Assembly: GCF_016801865.2 (NCBI RefSeq)
Contig: NC_068938.1
Location: 130,786,689-130,850,688 of the forward strand
Length of the DNA stretch: 64,000 nucleotides
Source of the DNA: Culex pipiens pallens
Lineage: Eukaryota > Arthropoda > Insecta > Diptera > Culicidae
Direction: 5' to 3'
Part shown: in pieces, positions 20,732-31,800 of the stretch
How the letters are laid out: each line of letters starts with the position of its first letter
Numbering within the stretch: position 1 is the stretch's first letter
Translations under genes and position numbers: made by a program
The notes under the pieces: generated by a model
Database searches by the model: none
What the model was told of the DNA's origin: nothing
The model's input: the letters and a program-made list of their open reading frames with translations, nothing else

Positions 20732-23025
20732 CAGGGGCGCCGACTCTGGGGGGGCACGGTACTTTTTGCCCCCCCCTAAAATTTGGCTGAGGGGGCAGCG
20801 CATACATTGTGCCCCCCCAGAAATTTTGGAAGAAAAATATTTTTATTTCAAATGTAAAAAAACACAGAAATAATTGAAAATAGTATCTTAAACTTAAATG
20901 GAACATTGTTTGTACACACGGATAGAATTCTTGTAAGCGAATCCGTAAAATAGCTCAAAAACATTTGTTGTTTTCGAAATCGCTGAAATTTTTCGAACAA
21001 AATCGTTTACAATTTTCTGGATTTAGATGCATTTTTTTTCTAAATCGACAACGTTTTATCTATACCACTGTGCTCTCTAGGAAAATCAGTTATCTAGTAC
21101 AAGAGCACAGAGGCATCGGTATATGATTTGAGAGATGTCGTCAACATAAATTTTACGGATTTGCTCATAAGATTTGTATCTGTGCATGTTGTTTCAAAAA
21201 CAAAACCAATGTACTTTTTCCATAGCACCTTATCTACAATCACCAAGTTTTCAAACGCAACATTCTGCGATTTGCCATTGTAGATCAGGATTTAGCGAAT
21301 ATAAACTGAAACACTTTTCAAAATGGTCATTTGATGACTGCTTTACATTTACAAAAATGCTGAGGAATTCAATATTTTTTTTTAGTAATTTTAGAAAGGA
21401 TTTGAAAAGATTTCAAATACATTTGTTAACCGTTCTATACCAATTTTAGCTGAAAAATACAATTGTTTCAAAAAGTAAATTTTTGGAAACTAGAACACCG
21501 ATTTACTGAGAAGCTGACAAATTAAAACATAATCTGAGACAATTCCACATTATAATCATAAAACACAAGTGTATTGCTTTCTGCAATTCATGATCGATTT
21601 AAAAAAATAAAAAGGCTATAGAAATTTTAACTGCATCCTCAAAAAATATATCAAAAAATCAGGGAGTAGAAAATAATACTTAAAAATTGAATATTAAATT
21701 CTTAAATTCTTAAATCCCTAAATTCTTAAATCTTTATATTCTTAAATTATTAAATTCTTAAATTCTTAAATTCTTAAATTCTTAAATTCTTAAATTATTA
21801 AATTCTTAAATTCTTAAATTCTTAAATTCTTAAATTCTTAAATTCTTAAATTCTTAAATTCTTAAATTCTTAAATTCTTAAATTCTTAAATTCTTAAATT
21901 CTTTAATTCTTAAATTCTTAAATTCTTAAATTCTTAAATTCTTAAATTCTTAAATTCTTAAATTCTTAAATTCTTAAATTCTTAAATTCTTAAATTCTTA
22001 AATTCTTAAATTCTTAAATTCTTAAATTCTTAAATTCTTAAATTCTTAAATTCTTAAATTCTTAAATTTTTAAATTCTTAAATTCTTAAATTCTTAAATT
22101 CTTAAATTCTTAAATTCTTAAATTCTTAAATTCTTAAATTCTTAAATTCTTAAATTCTTAAATTCTTAAATTCTTAAATTCTTAAATTCTTAAATTCTTA
22201 AATTCTTAAATTCTTAAATTCTTTAATTCATAAATTCTCTTCTTTTGAAATTTTCGATTTTTTTTAAACATTGAATTTTATTGTTATTTCTAAATTTCTG
22301 ATTGTTTAAATTTCTGCTTTTGATTTCATAACATTTTCAAGTCATGAGTTTTTGTAACCCTAGATTTTTTTTTCTTTATTTTTTTTTCTCTTTTTATGCG
22401 ATGCGTTACGTTTTTTTAATTTGTAAATTTCTCTGGAACGACGCAACATTTTTGCAATCTTTTAAAAGCAATTTGTAGGTTGAAGGTTCAGATCTAAAAA
22501 ACGCCTTTGAAGCTTTCAAAAATAAAGAGAGGTTTCTCTGTATTTTTTTTTTAATTTTGGAATATTGAATTTGGTGTATCTGTTTTTTTTCTAAATTGCA
22601 GATTTGAAAAATGGATATTTTTTTAAATGTGTATTTGTATTCTCAAATTTCTGAAGTTCTAAATTTTTGCATTTAACTTTTGTTTTTATTTTTAGAATAT
22701 TTGTATTGTTGAATTTCTAAATATCTGATTATTTTTATTATTGACTGTTACTTCTAGAAAATAACTACGAATATGACAATGAGAATGAATTCGCCTTCCA
22801 AACATATGAAAAATTCCCTCCAATTAACATTCTCAATCACGTTTTAATAAATTATATATTTCTTAAAAAATGGATTCCGGATGAAAAAAATCCGTATCAC
22901 ATCGTAATATTTTTTTTTTTAATTCGTGATATACAAGAAACATAAACATCTAATCGCCACTCTTACCTATTGATTTCGGAAAACAACCGTGCCCCCCCAA
23001 CATTTTGGACTAGTCGGCGCCCCTG
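20732..23025. mobile_element. 2.3-kb non-autonomous hAT-type element
   Basis: The ends are CAGGGGCGCCGACT and the inverse AGTCGGCGCCCCTG, flanked by the perfect 8-bp duplication GTTACTCA (20724-20731 and 23026-23033). CAGGGG termini and the 8-bp duplication indicate hAT. Just inside each end are G/C-run blocks (GGGGGGGCAC and GTGCCCCCCC). No transposase frame is present. An 8-bp minisatellite occupies 21692-22240. Confidence 0.92.
21692..22240. repeat. 8-bp minisatellite, unit AAATTCTT
   Basis: About 68 head-to-tail copies of an 8-bp unit, very uniform except at the two edges, where variants such as AAATCCCT, AAATCTTT and AAATTATT occur. It lies wholly inside the hAT-type element, so it probably expanded after or with that element. 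Confidence 0.95.
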
Positions 23026-23342
23026 GTTACTCATATTATTCACAGAAGGATTAATTAATTTTTTTTTGCAAACCTCACCGGTAAAATATCTGCAAAAATC
23101 TGCAACAAAAAAGTTGTCGGCAACAAATTTCGGAAATCTTCAAATTTGCAGAGAAATCTGCAAATCTGGCATCCCTGCTTCCAACCCATAAATTTTCTAA
23201 AATGTTAAGAGTTCTTCTATCCAATGCTTTTTAAAGATTAAAAATTGGTTGAGAAATGGATTTTTGGTGATTTTTTGAATCGAAGCCCGTCTAAAGGCGG
23301 GGTTGGGTTGTAGAGGGTTAATCTACACATATACGACATCTA

Positions 23343-23519
23343 ATCCCAGTCAACTCAATCGGAATTCTGAAGCGAAATTTAATTCGAATCGTTTACGTAT
23401 TCCGTTTCAAACGCAACAACCGATACGTACACGGAATCGGTTGTTGCGTTTGAAAAACGGAATACGTAAACGATTTTATTTGAATTCCGTTTCAGAATTC
23501 CGATTGAGTTGACTGGGAT
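23343..23519. mobile_element. 177-bp hairpin MITE
   Basis: A near-perfect palindrome. The arms begin ATCCCAGTCAACTCAATCGG and end CCGATTGAGTTGACTGGGAT, and the centre pairs as GGTTGTTGCGTTTGAAA with its complement. Target duplication not resolved. Confidence 0.8.
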
Positions 23520-23562
23520 ACCTTGATCCGGAACATCAGTTTGTCAACTGGTTTTGACTATA

Positions 23563-23725
23563 GATTGTCAAGGGAGACAGATTGGTCGATGCAAACTAAA
23601 TCGGCACTGGCAACGTATGTTTTGCGCTGGCAACACTGCCAGTTTTGCTGGGCGTAAAGGGCGGTTGGTGTCCAGCGCGTTTGGATCTGTCAAACATTGG
23701 CCAAACTGTTTCCTAGACAAACTGT
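23563..23725. mobile_element. Decayed relative of the MITE at 5726-5911
   Basis: The interior matches that element (CTGGCAACGTATGTTTTG, TTTTGCTGGGCGTAAAGG, then GTCAAAC), but the ends and duplication have eroded. Confidence 0.5.
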
Positions 23726-24832
23726 AATTTTGGCTTTTGAGAACAAAGCACGGAAAAAATCAATTCACGAAATCGTGATTTTTGTTCATGAATCTTAGAA
23801 CCACGAATTAATATAGGTGAAATATACCAATTTTAAGCCTAATAAGCGGTTGTGGTTAGATGAAGCTGGATAATCTGGAGTGTTCCTTGAAATTTACTAA
23901 AACCAAGTACACCAACGAGTAGAGCAACTTTTTGTGGACATTTCTGTTTATTTTCACTTTTATTAAAAGTTATTCTTTTTCTTTTACAAGCATTTAAAAA
24001 AATAATTCCCAAATGTATTCTAATCAGACGAGAATGCATTGGGCCACGCCCATTTTTCTATTTTCAGCATAGTTCTTTTTTCTTCCACCCCTCTTTTGGG
24101 TCTGCTTAGTGCTGCCAATTGTGATGAAATTTTAAGCGAACACTCATGAAAAGTAGCATTTATAGAGAAAGTTACCTGGCATTACTGGCTCACTTCAACA
24201 GGCGCTGCAGCATGCTGGTGGCCTCCCTCTGTTGTTTAGTTGCCTTCGGCCTTCGCCTCTCGCTCGGTTTTCTTCAGCCATCGATTGGGATGGGTCGTCG
24301 AAAGTCAAACGTCAAAAGACCTGGCGCGTTTGTTTTTTTGATGGCGCTTGCTAATTATTTACATGTTTGGGGATTTTTTTCAATTGAGTGACTAACTAAT
24401 GTTCAAAAGAACATGTTGCTGGTAGTTGGAAGCAATTTGATATCTTAAGCGCTTTGAAAACGTTAATGCAAGTGAAAGAAATTGATGGCGACTTTTGTTA
24501 AGTAGTTAGGCTCTCATCTTGCGTGTGGATGTGTGTGCCAACAAAATGATGAGAAATGGTTTCGCAAAATATAAATCATGATCAAAAGTGCATTTAATTT
24601 GATCTTTTTGGTCAGTAAATGGCATAAATTTGCGTGCTTACTCGAGGCGGTGCTGATACTGTCAAGTTTATAGCCTAAATATCATTTTTGGAACATTAAT
24701 CGAGCATCAAACTCTCCATATGACGAAGGAAGGTGTTTGATTAGAAAGGGTATATTTCCCCTATTCACATTTATAGTGCAAATTTCAATGTCAATGTCAG
24801 ATGTCAACACACTCAACGCGAATTTCGAAAAA
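23726..24832. other. Intergenic, nothing recognised
   Basis: Several short open frames, none with a recognisable domain. 24146-24390 reads through a hydrophobic peptide but has no splice context or similarity that I know. Confidence 0.45.
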
Positions 24833-25085
24833 TTCTAGCAAACCGACGCAATCTATTTTGGTTTTGCAAAAGCTTTTGACAAGGAGCCGCACATGATCGC
24901 TCAACAGGTTGGGTTTTCGAAGTTGGTTGATCGTAACTATTTGGTAGATTCGGCTTCGTCCGTCTCGGGAGCGTTAAATCCCAGGAAATTCCCAATTCCA
25001 TCTGGAGTCCCTTAAGGCAGCACCATCTGGGACCGCTGATGTTTATACTCTTCGTCAACGATATCTGTGATATTGTGAAAACCTG
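24833..25085 (+). pseudogene. Non-LTR retrotransposon reverse transcriptase fragment
   Basis: The + strand encodes TDAIYFGFAKAFDKEPH, the usual RT motif around F.KAFD, then after about 40 codons PSGVP, a stop and frame change, and then GPLMFILFVNDI, the standard continuation (PQGS.LGPLLF...ND). The order and spacing fit a Jockey/CR1/I-type RT core. The YADD region, endonuclease and ends are gone. It lies about 740 bp upstream of the lysozyme start. Confidence 0.8.
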
Positions 25086-25623
25086 AAAATCTTCCACACT
25101 CTGACTTCCGCCATCGACTGAATACTCAGCAAACGGCAATATAAGAATACAAATTTGATGCCGGATCATTTCCCGAAGTGATCTGGCAAAAGACAATAGA
25201 TGTATCGGAATACTCAGAGACAGGAAAAGGAACTGACAAAGCAAAGGACTATTTTGGAATACAGTGAAGCAGAAGCAACAGTTCCCAAGGCATGCTCCCG
25301 ATTATTGAAAGCTGACGCTGACGAATTATTAGCAGAGCCGTTACAAGTTGTATGGGTTTTTGTTCACCTGACAATATGTAATATGACAACAAAGCTTATC
25401 AAGGACATTTCATAAATGTTGTTGCTAGTGGGAACTGGGTAGAATTAAAATACTGAAGTCTGTATCCGAGATGTGTTTGACTAAAACCGAGCAGTTGATT
25501 GGTACAGGGATCTCCTGTTTTCGACCTGGAAGAACCTCCAATCAACCAAGACATTTACGAACATCCTATACCGCTGTCGATGACGTCATAGCTGCCCCGC
25601 GCATCAGTAACTTATTTATTGTG

Positions 25624-25826
25624 TATATATATTTATTATGAATCACACTCGCGCCTAGAACCGTGCCCGAACGTACAGAGACAGGTTTCCTGCTTACGCC
25701 AGCGATCGTCCCCGAGTCAGTCGCGAAGATCACGTCAGACAGAACGGTTGCGGATCACCAAACAGTGCTCGAGTTCGAATCCCAGTGAGGTGTGAAAAAA
25801 ACGAAGAAAAAACAGATTAGAACACC
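25624..25826 (+). promoter_or_regulatory. Putative core promoter and 5'UTR of the lysozyme gene
   Basis: TATATATA begins at 25624, about 200 bp before the ATG. TCACACTC follows about 20 bp downstream, and TCAGTC near 25717 resembles an arthropod initiator. Which start is used cannot be decided from sequence alone. Confidence 0.3.
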
Positions 25827-28800
25827 ATGAAGTGGCTCGTTTGTTTTGCCGGCATTTTGGTCGTTCTTATCGCGGTGAACGCCGATGTGTCCCATATTGG
25901 TAAGTGTACCGATCGATCGATCGTAGCAACCGTTGTGCTGCACTGATTTTTCGAATTTGGGGATTTCCAGCTGCATGGCATGCTTGGATGATCGTGGGTT
26001 TAAGTAGAAGGAAAAAAGATCCCCAAAGTGAAGGCCAAGGTGGGGTGAAAGGACGCAATGTTGTTCTACAAGTTTCGTTGGATTGGTTTGTTGCCCACGG
26101 CGAATACTTAACGGTTCAAAGCAGCTGGAGATTTTTAGTTCCGGCTTCTTGCGAAGGCATGATGATCAACAGATTTTAGTATGACGATGAGTTAGACGAT
26201 ACTATTAGAAGGTATGGGAACTTGTTTCAGGTTTCCAGCAATAATAGATGAAGCTTAAAACAGTAGAGAGCTTTTGAAAGGTGTGTCTCCCTAAGGGAAT
26301 AAATATCAGAAAGCCAGAGCTAATTAAATATAATACATTCCCTGGCTGAACACGTGAAGGGTTGGTGATATAATATTTCATTCATCATTTGCGGTTCATT
26401 CATTGAGGTTTATCTCTGTCACGAATCGTGTGATTTACATATACGTTGCTGAGAAAGAAAGGAAATTACCTGAGTAAATATCATCGCTTAATTCAGTCGT
26501 TTGTTTGATTATTCTCAACCTTCTACAGCCTGATGCCGGTCGAGATTTTCAAATTCTAAGCTCCTAAGTGCTTGAAAACTGCTGACTACTGAACGTGAAC
26601 ATAAAAATATTTGGCTGAAAATAAAATAAAAATACAAAAAGTTTAATAAGGGACCATCCAGAAACCACGTGGACACCCTGGGAGGGGGGGGGGGGGGTGT
26701 AAGCCGATTGTCCACGCTCCATACAAAAAAGATTTTTTTTTGTATAGACAATTGTCCACGAAGGGGGGTGGGGGGTCGGAGATTTCCAAAAAAGTGTCCA
26801 CGTGGTTTATGGATGGTCCCTAATGTTGGCAAAATGATAATGATTTATCAAAAGTCGAGTTATAACGGTCATGCCAACCCGGTTTGACCCGTTTCCTGTT
26901 CTCCTCAATTTAAAAATATTAACATAACGGACACGTTCCACGAGGATTAAAATTCTAGTGAGGATTATTGTTTGTCCCGACATATTTGTGTGTTGTTTTT
27001 TGCTTCTTCAGAAGTAAACCAGCACGATTCAAAAGCTCTCGAAAAGCAATAAGAAAACAGGATTATCACCACCGTTCTCGATTATTTATCGCTGACTGAA
27101 GTGGGCATCTCATGCAAATCGAAGCTGATTGATTGTCAACGAGAGGATTGATGGATCAATAAGAAGGAGTGCAATAAAATGGCTCTGTCAAGTCTCGTTA
27201 ACTGGACAAAGCAAATAACAATAAGTTGATGAATCTTAACTTGTTTTATTCCATCCCTTTTTGTGATTTGTGCATTCAAATTGTTATAAAAAACTTTATA
27301 GAATTGTACATTTGGAGCCTAACATTTCATTAGGGCACATAACTTTTGTAAACAATAGTGTATCCCTTTCACTCAAATGACAGTTTACATAAGGTGTGAA
27401 AGGGACACACTCTTGTTTAAAAAAATGAAATGGCAAGCACGATTGAAAATTCATTTGAATGATTGAAAATTCATTTAAAAGAAAATGTAGTTTTTTTTAT
27501 TCATTCCATTGATTTGCATTAAAAGCTAGCTAGGTTATTTTATCTGAAGTTATTTATAATAACCTCTAAGCTTTAAGTATGTTTGTGGAAAGATTCAAAT
27601 ATTATTGAGCTTACTGGAACTATACTTATTTTAATAAGGGTGTACCCCATTTGGCATAATGGACAATTGGCATAACGGGTTTTCAAGAAGGACGTTTGGC
27701 ATAATGGACGTTTGGCATAATTGGTCCAAGACATCAGGGACGTTTGGCATAATGGACATTTGGCATAATGGGCGTTTGGCATAACTCGTTCAAAAATTAT
27801 CAAGGACGTTTGGCATAATGGACATTTGGCATAATGGACATTTGGCATAATGGACATTTGGCATAATGGACGTTTGGTATAATTATTGCTAGCTTTTTTT
27901 GTTTTGTTGAATTAGTATAAATTTTTTGTAAAGATTAATAACTTATAGCTTTTTTCCTATTTTCTAAACAGATAGTTTTACTTTAAAAGTTTTATAATGC
28001 ATTTTTTCATAAAATTATTTAAAATTATTTTTTAGAAAGTGTCTTTATAAAACTAAGATTTTTTTCCTTTTGAAATAGCAGCAAATTTTTTGTAATATTT
28101 TTTTCTTTCTTTTATTTTAAATTCAACTAACATAGAGATGTTTGCCAGTCTTTAAATATTTTGCAATAAAGATTTTACACTATTTTCCCTTTTCCCTCCT
28201 TTTTTGAATTCAACCTGAAGAATGTATGTACATTTGCTCTTCTTTAAAGAAATGCAATTAATATTTTTAAAGCAATTTTCTCTTCTTTAATTTTAAAACT
28301 AAAAGAAGGTAAAATCTCTCAAAAGATGTGCAGTTTTTGTTTTTTTTTTTTAATATTTTGCAATTATTGTCTTCTTTAATATTCAACCTTAATAAGGGAT
28401 GTTCATTTTTCATTCTTTAAATATTTGACAAGAAGTTGTTATGAAATTTTCCCTTCTTTTATTTTAAATTCAACTTTTAGAAGGGAAAATCTCATAAAAA
28501 ATACGTTTTGAATACTTGACAATTGCCTTTGTTTATGAAATTTTCCCTTCTTTTATATAAAATTAAACTTATAGAAGGAAAAGTCTCTTTAAAGATTCAC
28601 ATTTTGCCACTCTTCAAATGTTTGACAATCGCATTATTTTTATGTTTTTCACCAACCTCTATTCAAAAAATCAATTTAATTAGCAATTAATTTTTTAAAC
28701 AATTTTCTCTTCTTTAAGATTAGTTTTAAATAAATACAAGAAGGGAAAATTGCATACACAACTTTATTGCAAAAAATAAAGCAACAGAGAAAAAATGTGC

Positions 28801-31800
28801 AAAAATGATAGAAATGTTTAAAGAGAACATCTATAAGAGAATTTCCCTTCTTAAGTTGTATATGAAATATGGGAAAATTTCATAAAACAACTAAATTGCA
28901 AAATATTTAATGAAAAGTAAAATCTGAATCTGCAAAACAATTAATTTCATGAATTAATTAAAACAGTAAATCTTCAACATGGGTCATACATCGACATCTG
29001 ACTACTCTTGTGTCACCAAGCTGTTGTGGCCAAGGCAGTTTAGTTATTGAGTTATTCTATTAAAGGTCCTTGGTTCAATTCCCGTAGACAACACTTTTTG
29101 TTTTGAAGGATGAACTTTTTCTTGAAATGGACTCGAGGGCATAATTCTCTCGGTCATCTAGAACTGTGTTCTCTGTATCTGTAAATCTTACCGCTACTCT
29201 CGTGTCGGACGAGTGCTGCCCAGTTCTGGGTGTTCTTTAGATTGAATTCGAAAAAAGGGAAAAATGTGGATTTATTTAGAGATTTTTCCTTCTTCAAGTT
29301 AAATTATGATCAAAAGAAGGGAAAATTGCATTATAACAGCTCAATTGTCGAAAATTTGAAGAGGTTTTTTCATCATTAAGTTGAATTTCATATAAAAGGG
29401 AAAATTTTATTCAAAAAATATTATTGCTAATTATATTGAAAGGGGAAAATGTAAAGCTAACAAGAGATATTTCTTCTTTAAACTTAATTTTCAATAAAAA
29501 TATCAAAATTTCATTAAAAAAATTATTGTGAATTATTCAAAAAGGAAACAATTTGCTATTGGGAAAAAAATAAAGAGATACCTAGTTTTTCCAAAAAACT
29601 AATAGTAATCTCTGAAAGTTGTATAAAAAAAGGCAAATAAACAATACATTTTCATTCGTGAAAATGAGAAGTACTTATAAAATAAAACAAAAATAAAATC
29701 TAGTAATAATTATGCCCAACGTCCACTATACCAAACGTCCTAGATGGTTTTTGAACGAGTTATGCCAAACGTCCATTATGCCAAATGTCCATTATGCCAA
29801 ACGTCCTTGATAGTTTTTGAACGAGTTATGCCAAACGTCCATTATGCCAAATGTCCATTATGCCAAACGTCCCTGATGTATTGGACCAATTAAGCCAAAC
29901 GTCCATTATGCCAACCGTCCTTCATGAAAACCCGTTATGCCAAATGTCCATTATGCCAAATGGGGTACACCCTTTTAATAAACAGATTTACGATCCTAAA
30001 ATAAGCTAAACATCCACCAAATGAATTTTTGAAAGGCTTGAACAAAAACATGGAATTGCCTAGACTTTAGTTTAATGTATTTTTTGATGTTTTTTCTTTT
30101 TTTATTTATTTGATTAGGTAAATATTAAATTCACTTTTTCGCATTTTTTACTCATAGAATTCATATTTTAACCTTTTTTTTTTGTTTGATTGCCATAAGT
30201 CCAATGCGACCATTTATTTGATCTATTGTCGACCTGCTGATCTATTTTTAGATCTGCAGAGGCTGCCAATTTGCTGTTCTTGGGCATTTGGGGAACAAAG
30301 CACACGCGCTATTGTTGAGCAAGTGTGTTGATCTGTCCACACGCCGTAACATTTTTCCTTTCCTCTGTGCTGTTGTACTTTCCATATGTGTCGCTAGAAC
30401 TGAAGTGCACTTTTTTATTACGCTACTTAGGGTGTGTTCCCAGTGAAATCCCAAAAGCCCGGGACTCTTGCTAAGCAGTTTTTTTTTTGTCCCTCCAAGC
30501 ACATTTTGCGGTTGGGCCCAGCGCACTCCGCAGATGCAAATATACAGAGCACAGCCGGTCCTCGAAACATGTGAAAAGTACGAGGAAAGGTGGTGCCAAG
30601 CCATGTGGGTTTCAAACCACGACCTTCCGTTTATCAATATTTTAACCTTAGCTATATCCGAAAATATTTGTGGTAAAGAACAATTCCAGCCCAAAACAGG
30701 ATTTTTTTTAGGTACTTTTTTCTCGACCCTCTCCGATTTGAATGACACTTTGTAGACATGTTATCCTAGGATTATCTAAACCGTTTTTGTGTATATGGAG
30801 ACAAGTTCACTCGATAATGACAATTGAGAAGGGCGTAAGTGTTTTAAATATTTTTGTAATTCGAAATTTAAATATTTCTGTACCGTCAGTGGGGGTGACT
30901 ATCGGTCAAAAAACGATACATTTCTCGTAATTTCTTAGTAAAAAAAAACAATTTAAATAACATCGAAAATCTTTCAATGTAGATTTGTTTCCAAAATATG
31001 GTGGGTTTTGATGAATACTACCTTAAATGCTAATAGTTTGAAAATTGGCCCAATCTCACCCCTTAGAGGGGGTGACATTGCGTCAAATGATACTAAAATG
31101 ATGCTCAAATACAACTATTTGATAAAAACAAGTCATCCAACAGTGTTTCTTGTTAGAGGGAATCGTATTGACATGCTACAATGTTTGAAGTGGAGATTTT
31201 CAAACATTTGGGTAGTTTTAGAACAATTCCAACAAAAATATTAGAAAAATGATTTTTCGAAGGTCATTTTTGGCCAAAAACGTACCTCAACTTTAGACAG
31301 CTGCCAAAATAACAGGATTTGTTCTAGGAACGAGATTTTTTTCAGCGAAGTCATCTTAACCCTCTCCCGCCCATGGTTACTCCAGATCACCAAAACTTTG
31401 AACTCAAATATCTCGGAATTGACACAACTTTTCATGGTGCTTTAAGTTGCAGGTGTTCATGTAGAATGTATACTAACATCTCCCCAAACTTCATCAAATT
31501 TGGTCAAGCACAAGCAAAGTTACAGTGTGAAATGTAAACAAAAACGGGTCAATTTTAGGGAAATAAATAAGACCTGTTTTCGAAAGCCCGTAAAAATAAC
31601 CAAACACAAAATTTTATGAAACAAAAACTGTTTTGCTATCATTTGAACCTTGGACAAGAACCCCTGTGAATAAAATTGTGAGTTTGGACCGATTTTAAGT
31701 GTTTTTCAACCTTATTCATTTGGTGCACCAGAGCACCACCTAGACATATGAGCAACTAAATATTCAGGAGCAGTTTTTTCTAAATTACAGAAAAAGCTTA

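Larger units (their letters stand above)
15297..23317. mobile_element. Possible 8-kb TTAA-flanked element
   Basis: CCCTCTACTGCCCAA follows a TTAA at 15293-15296, and the inverse-like TTGGGTTGTAGAGGG precedes a TTAA at 23318-23321. TTAA targets with CCCT-type ends suggest piggyBac-like transposition. The size, weak inverted ends and nested hAT element make this tentative; the two ends could belong to different insertions. Confidence 0.35.

Noticed and set aside
21692..22240. CRISPR-like or regularly spaced array
   Set aside because: A simple head-to-tail 8-bp minisatellite without unique spacers, in a eukaryotic transposon.
25740..25795. GTTCGAATCCC near the lysozyme start as part of a tRNA gene
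   Set aside because: A B-box-like string only. No A box at the right distance and no acceptor stem could be folded by eye.
27573..27857. A - strand frame with repeated CPLCQ motifs, like a zinc-binding protein
   Set aside because: It is a translation of the GGCATAATGGAC subterminal repeats of the element at 27638-29972, so the CxxC pairs are a by-product of the DNA repeat.
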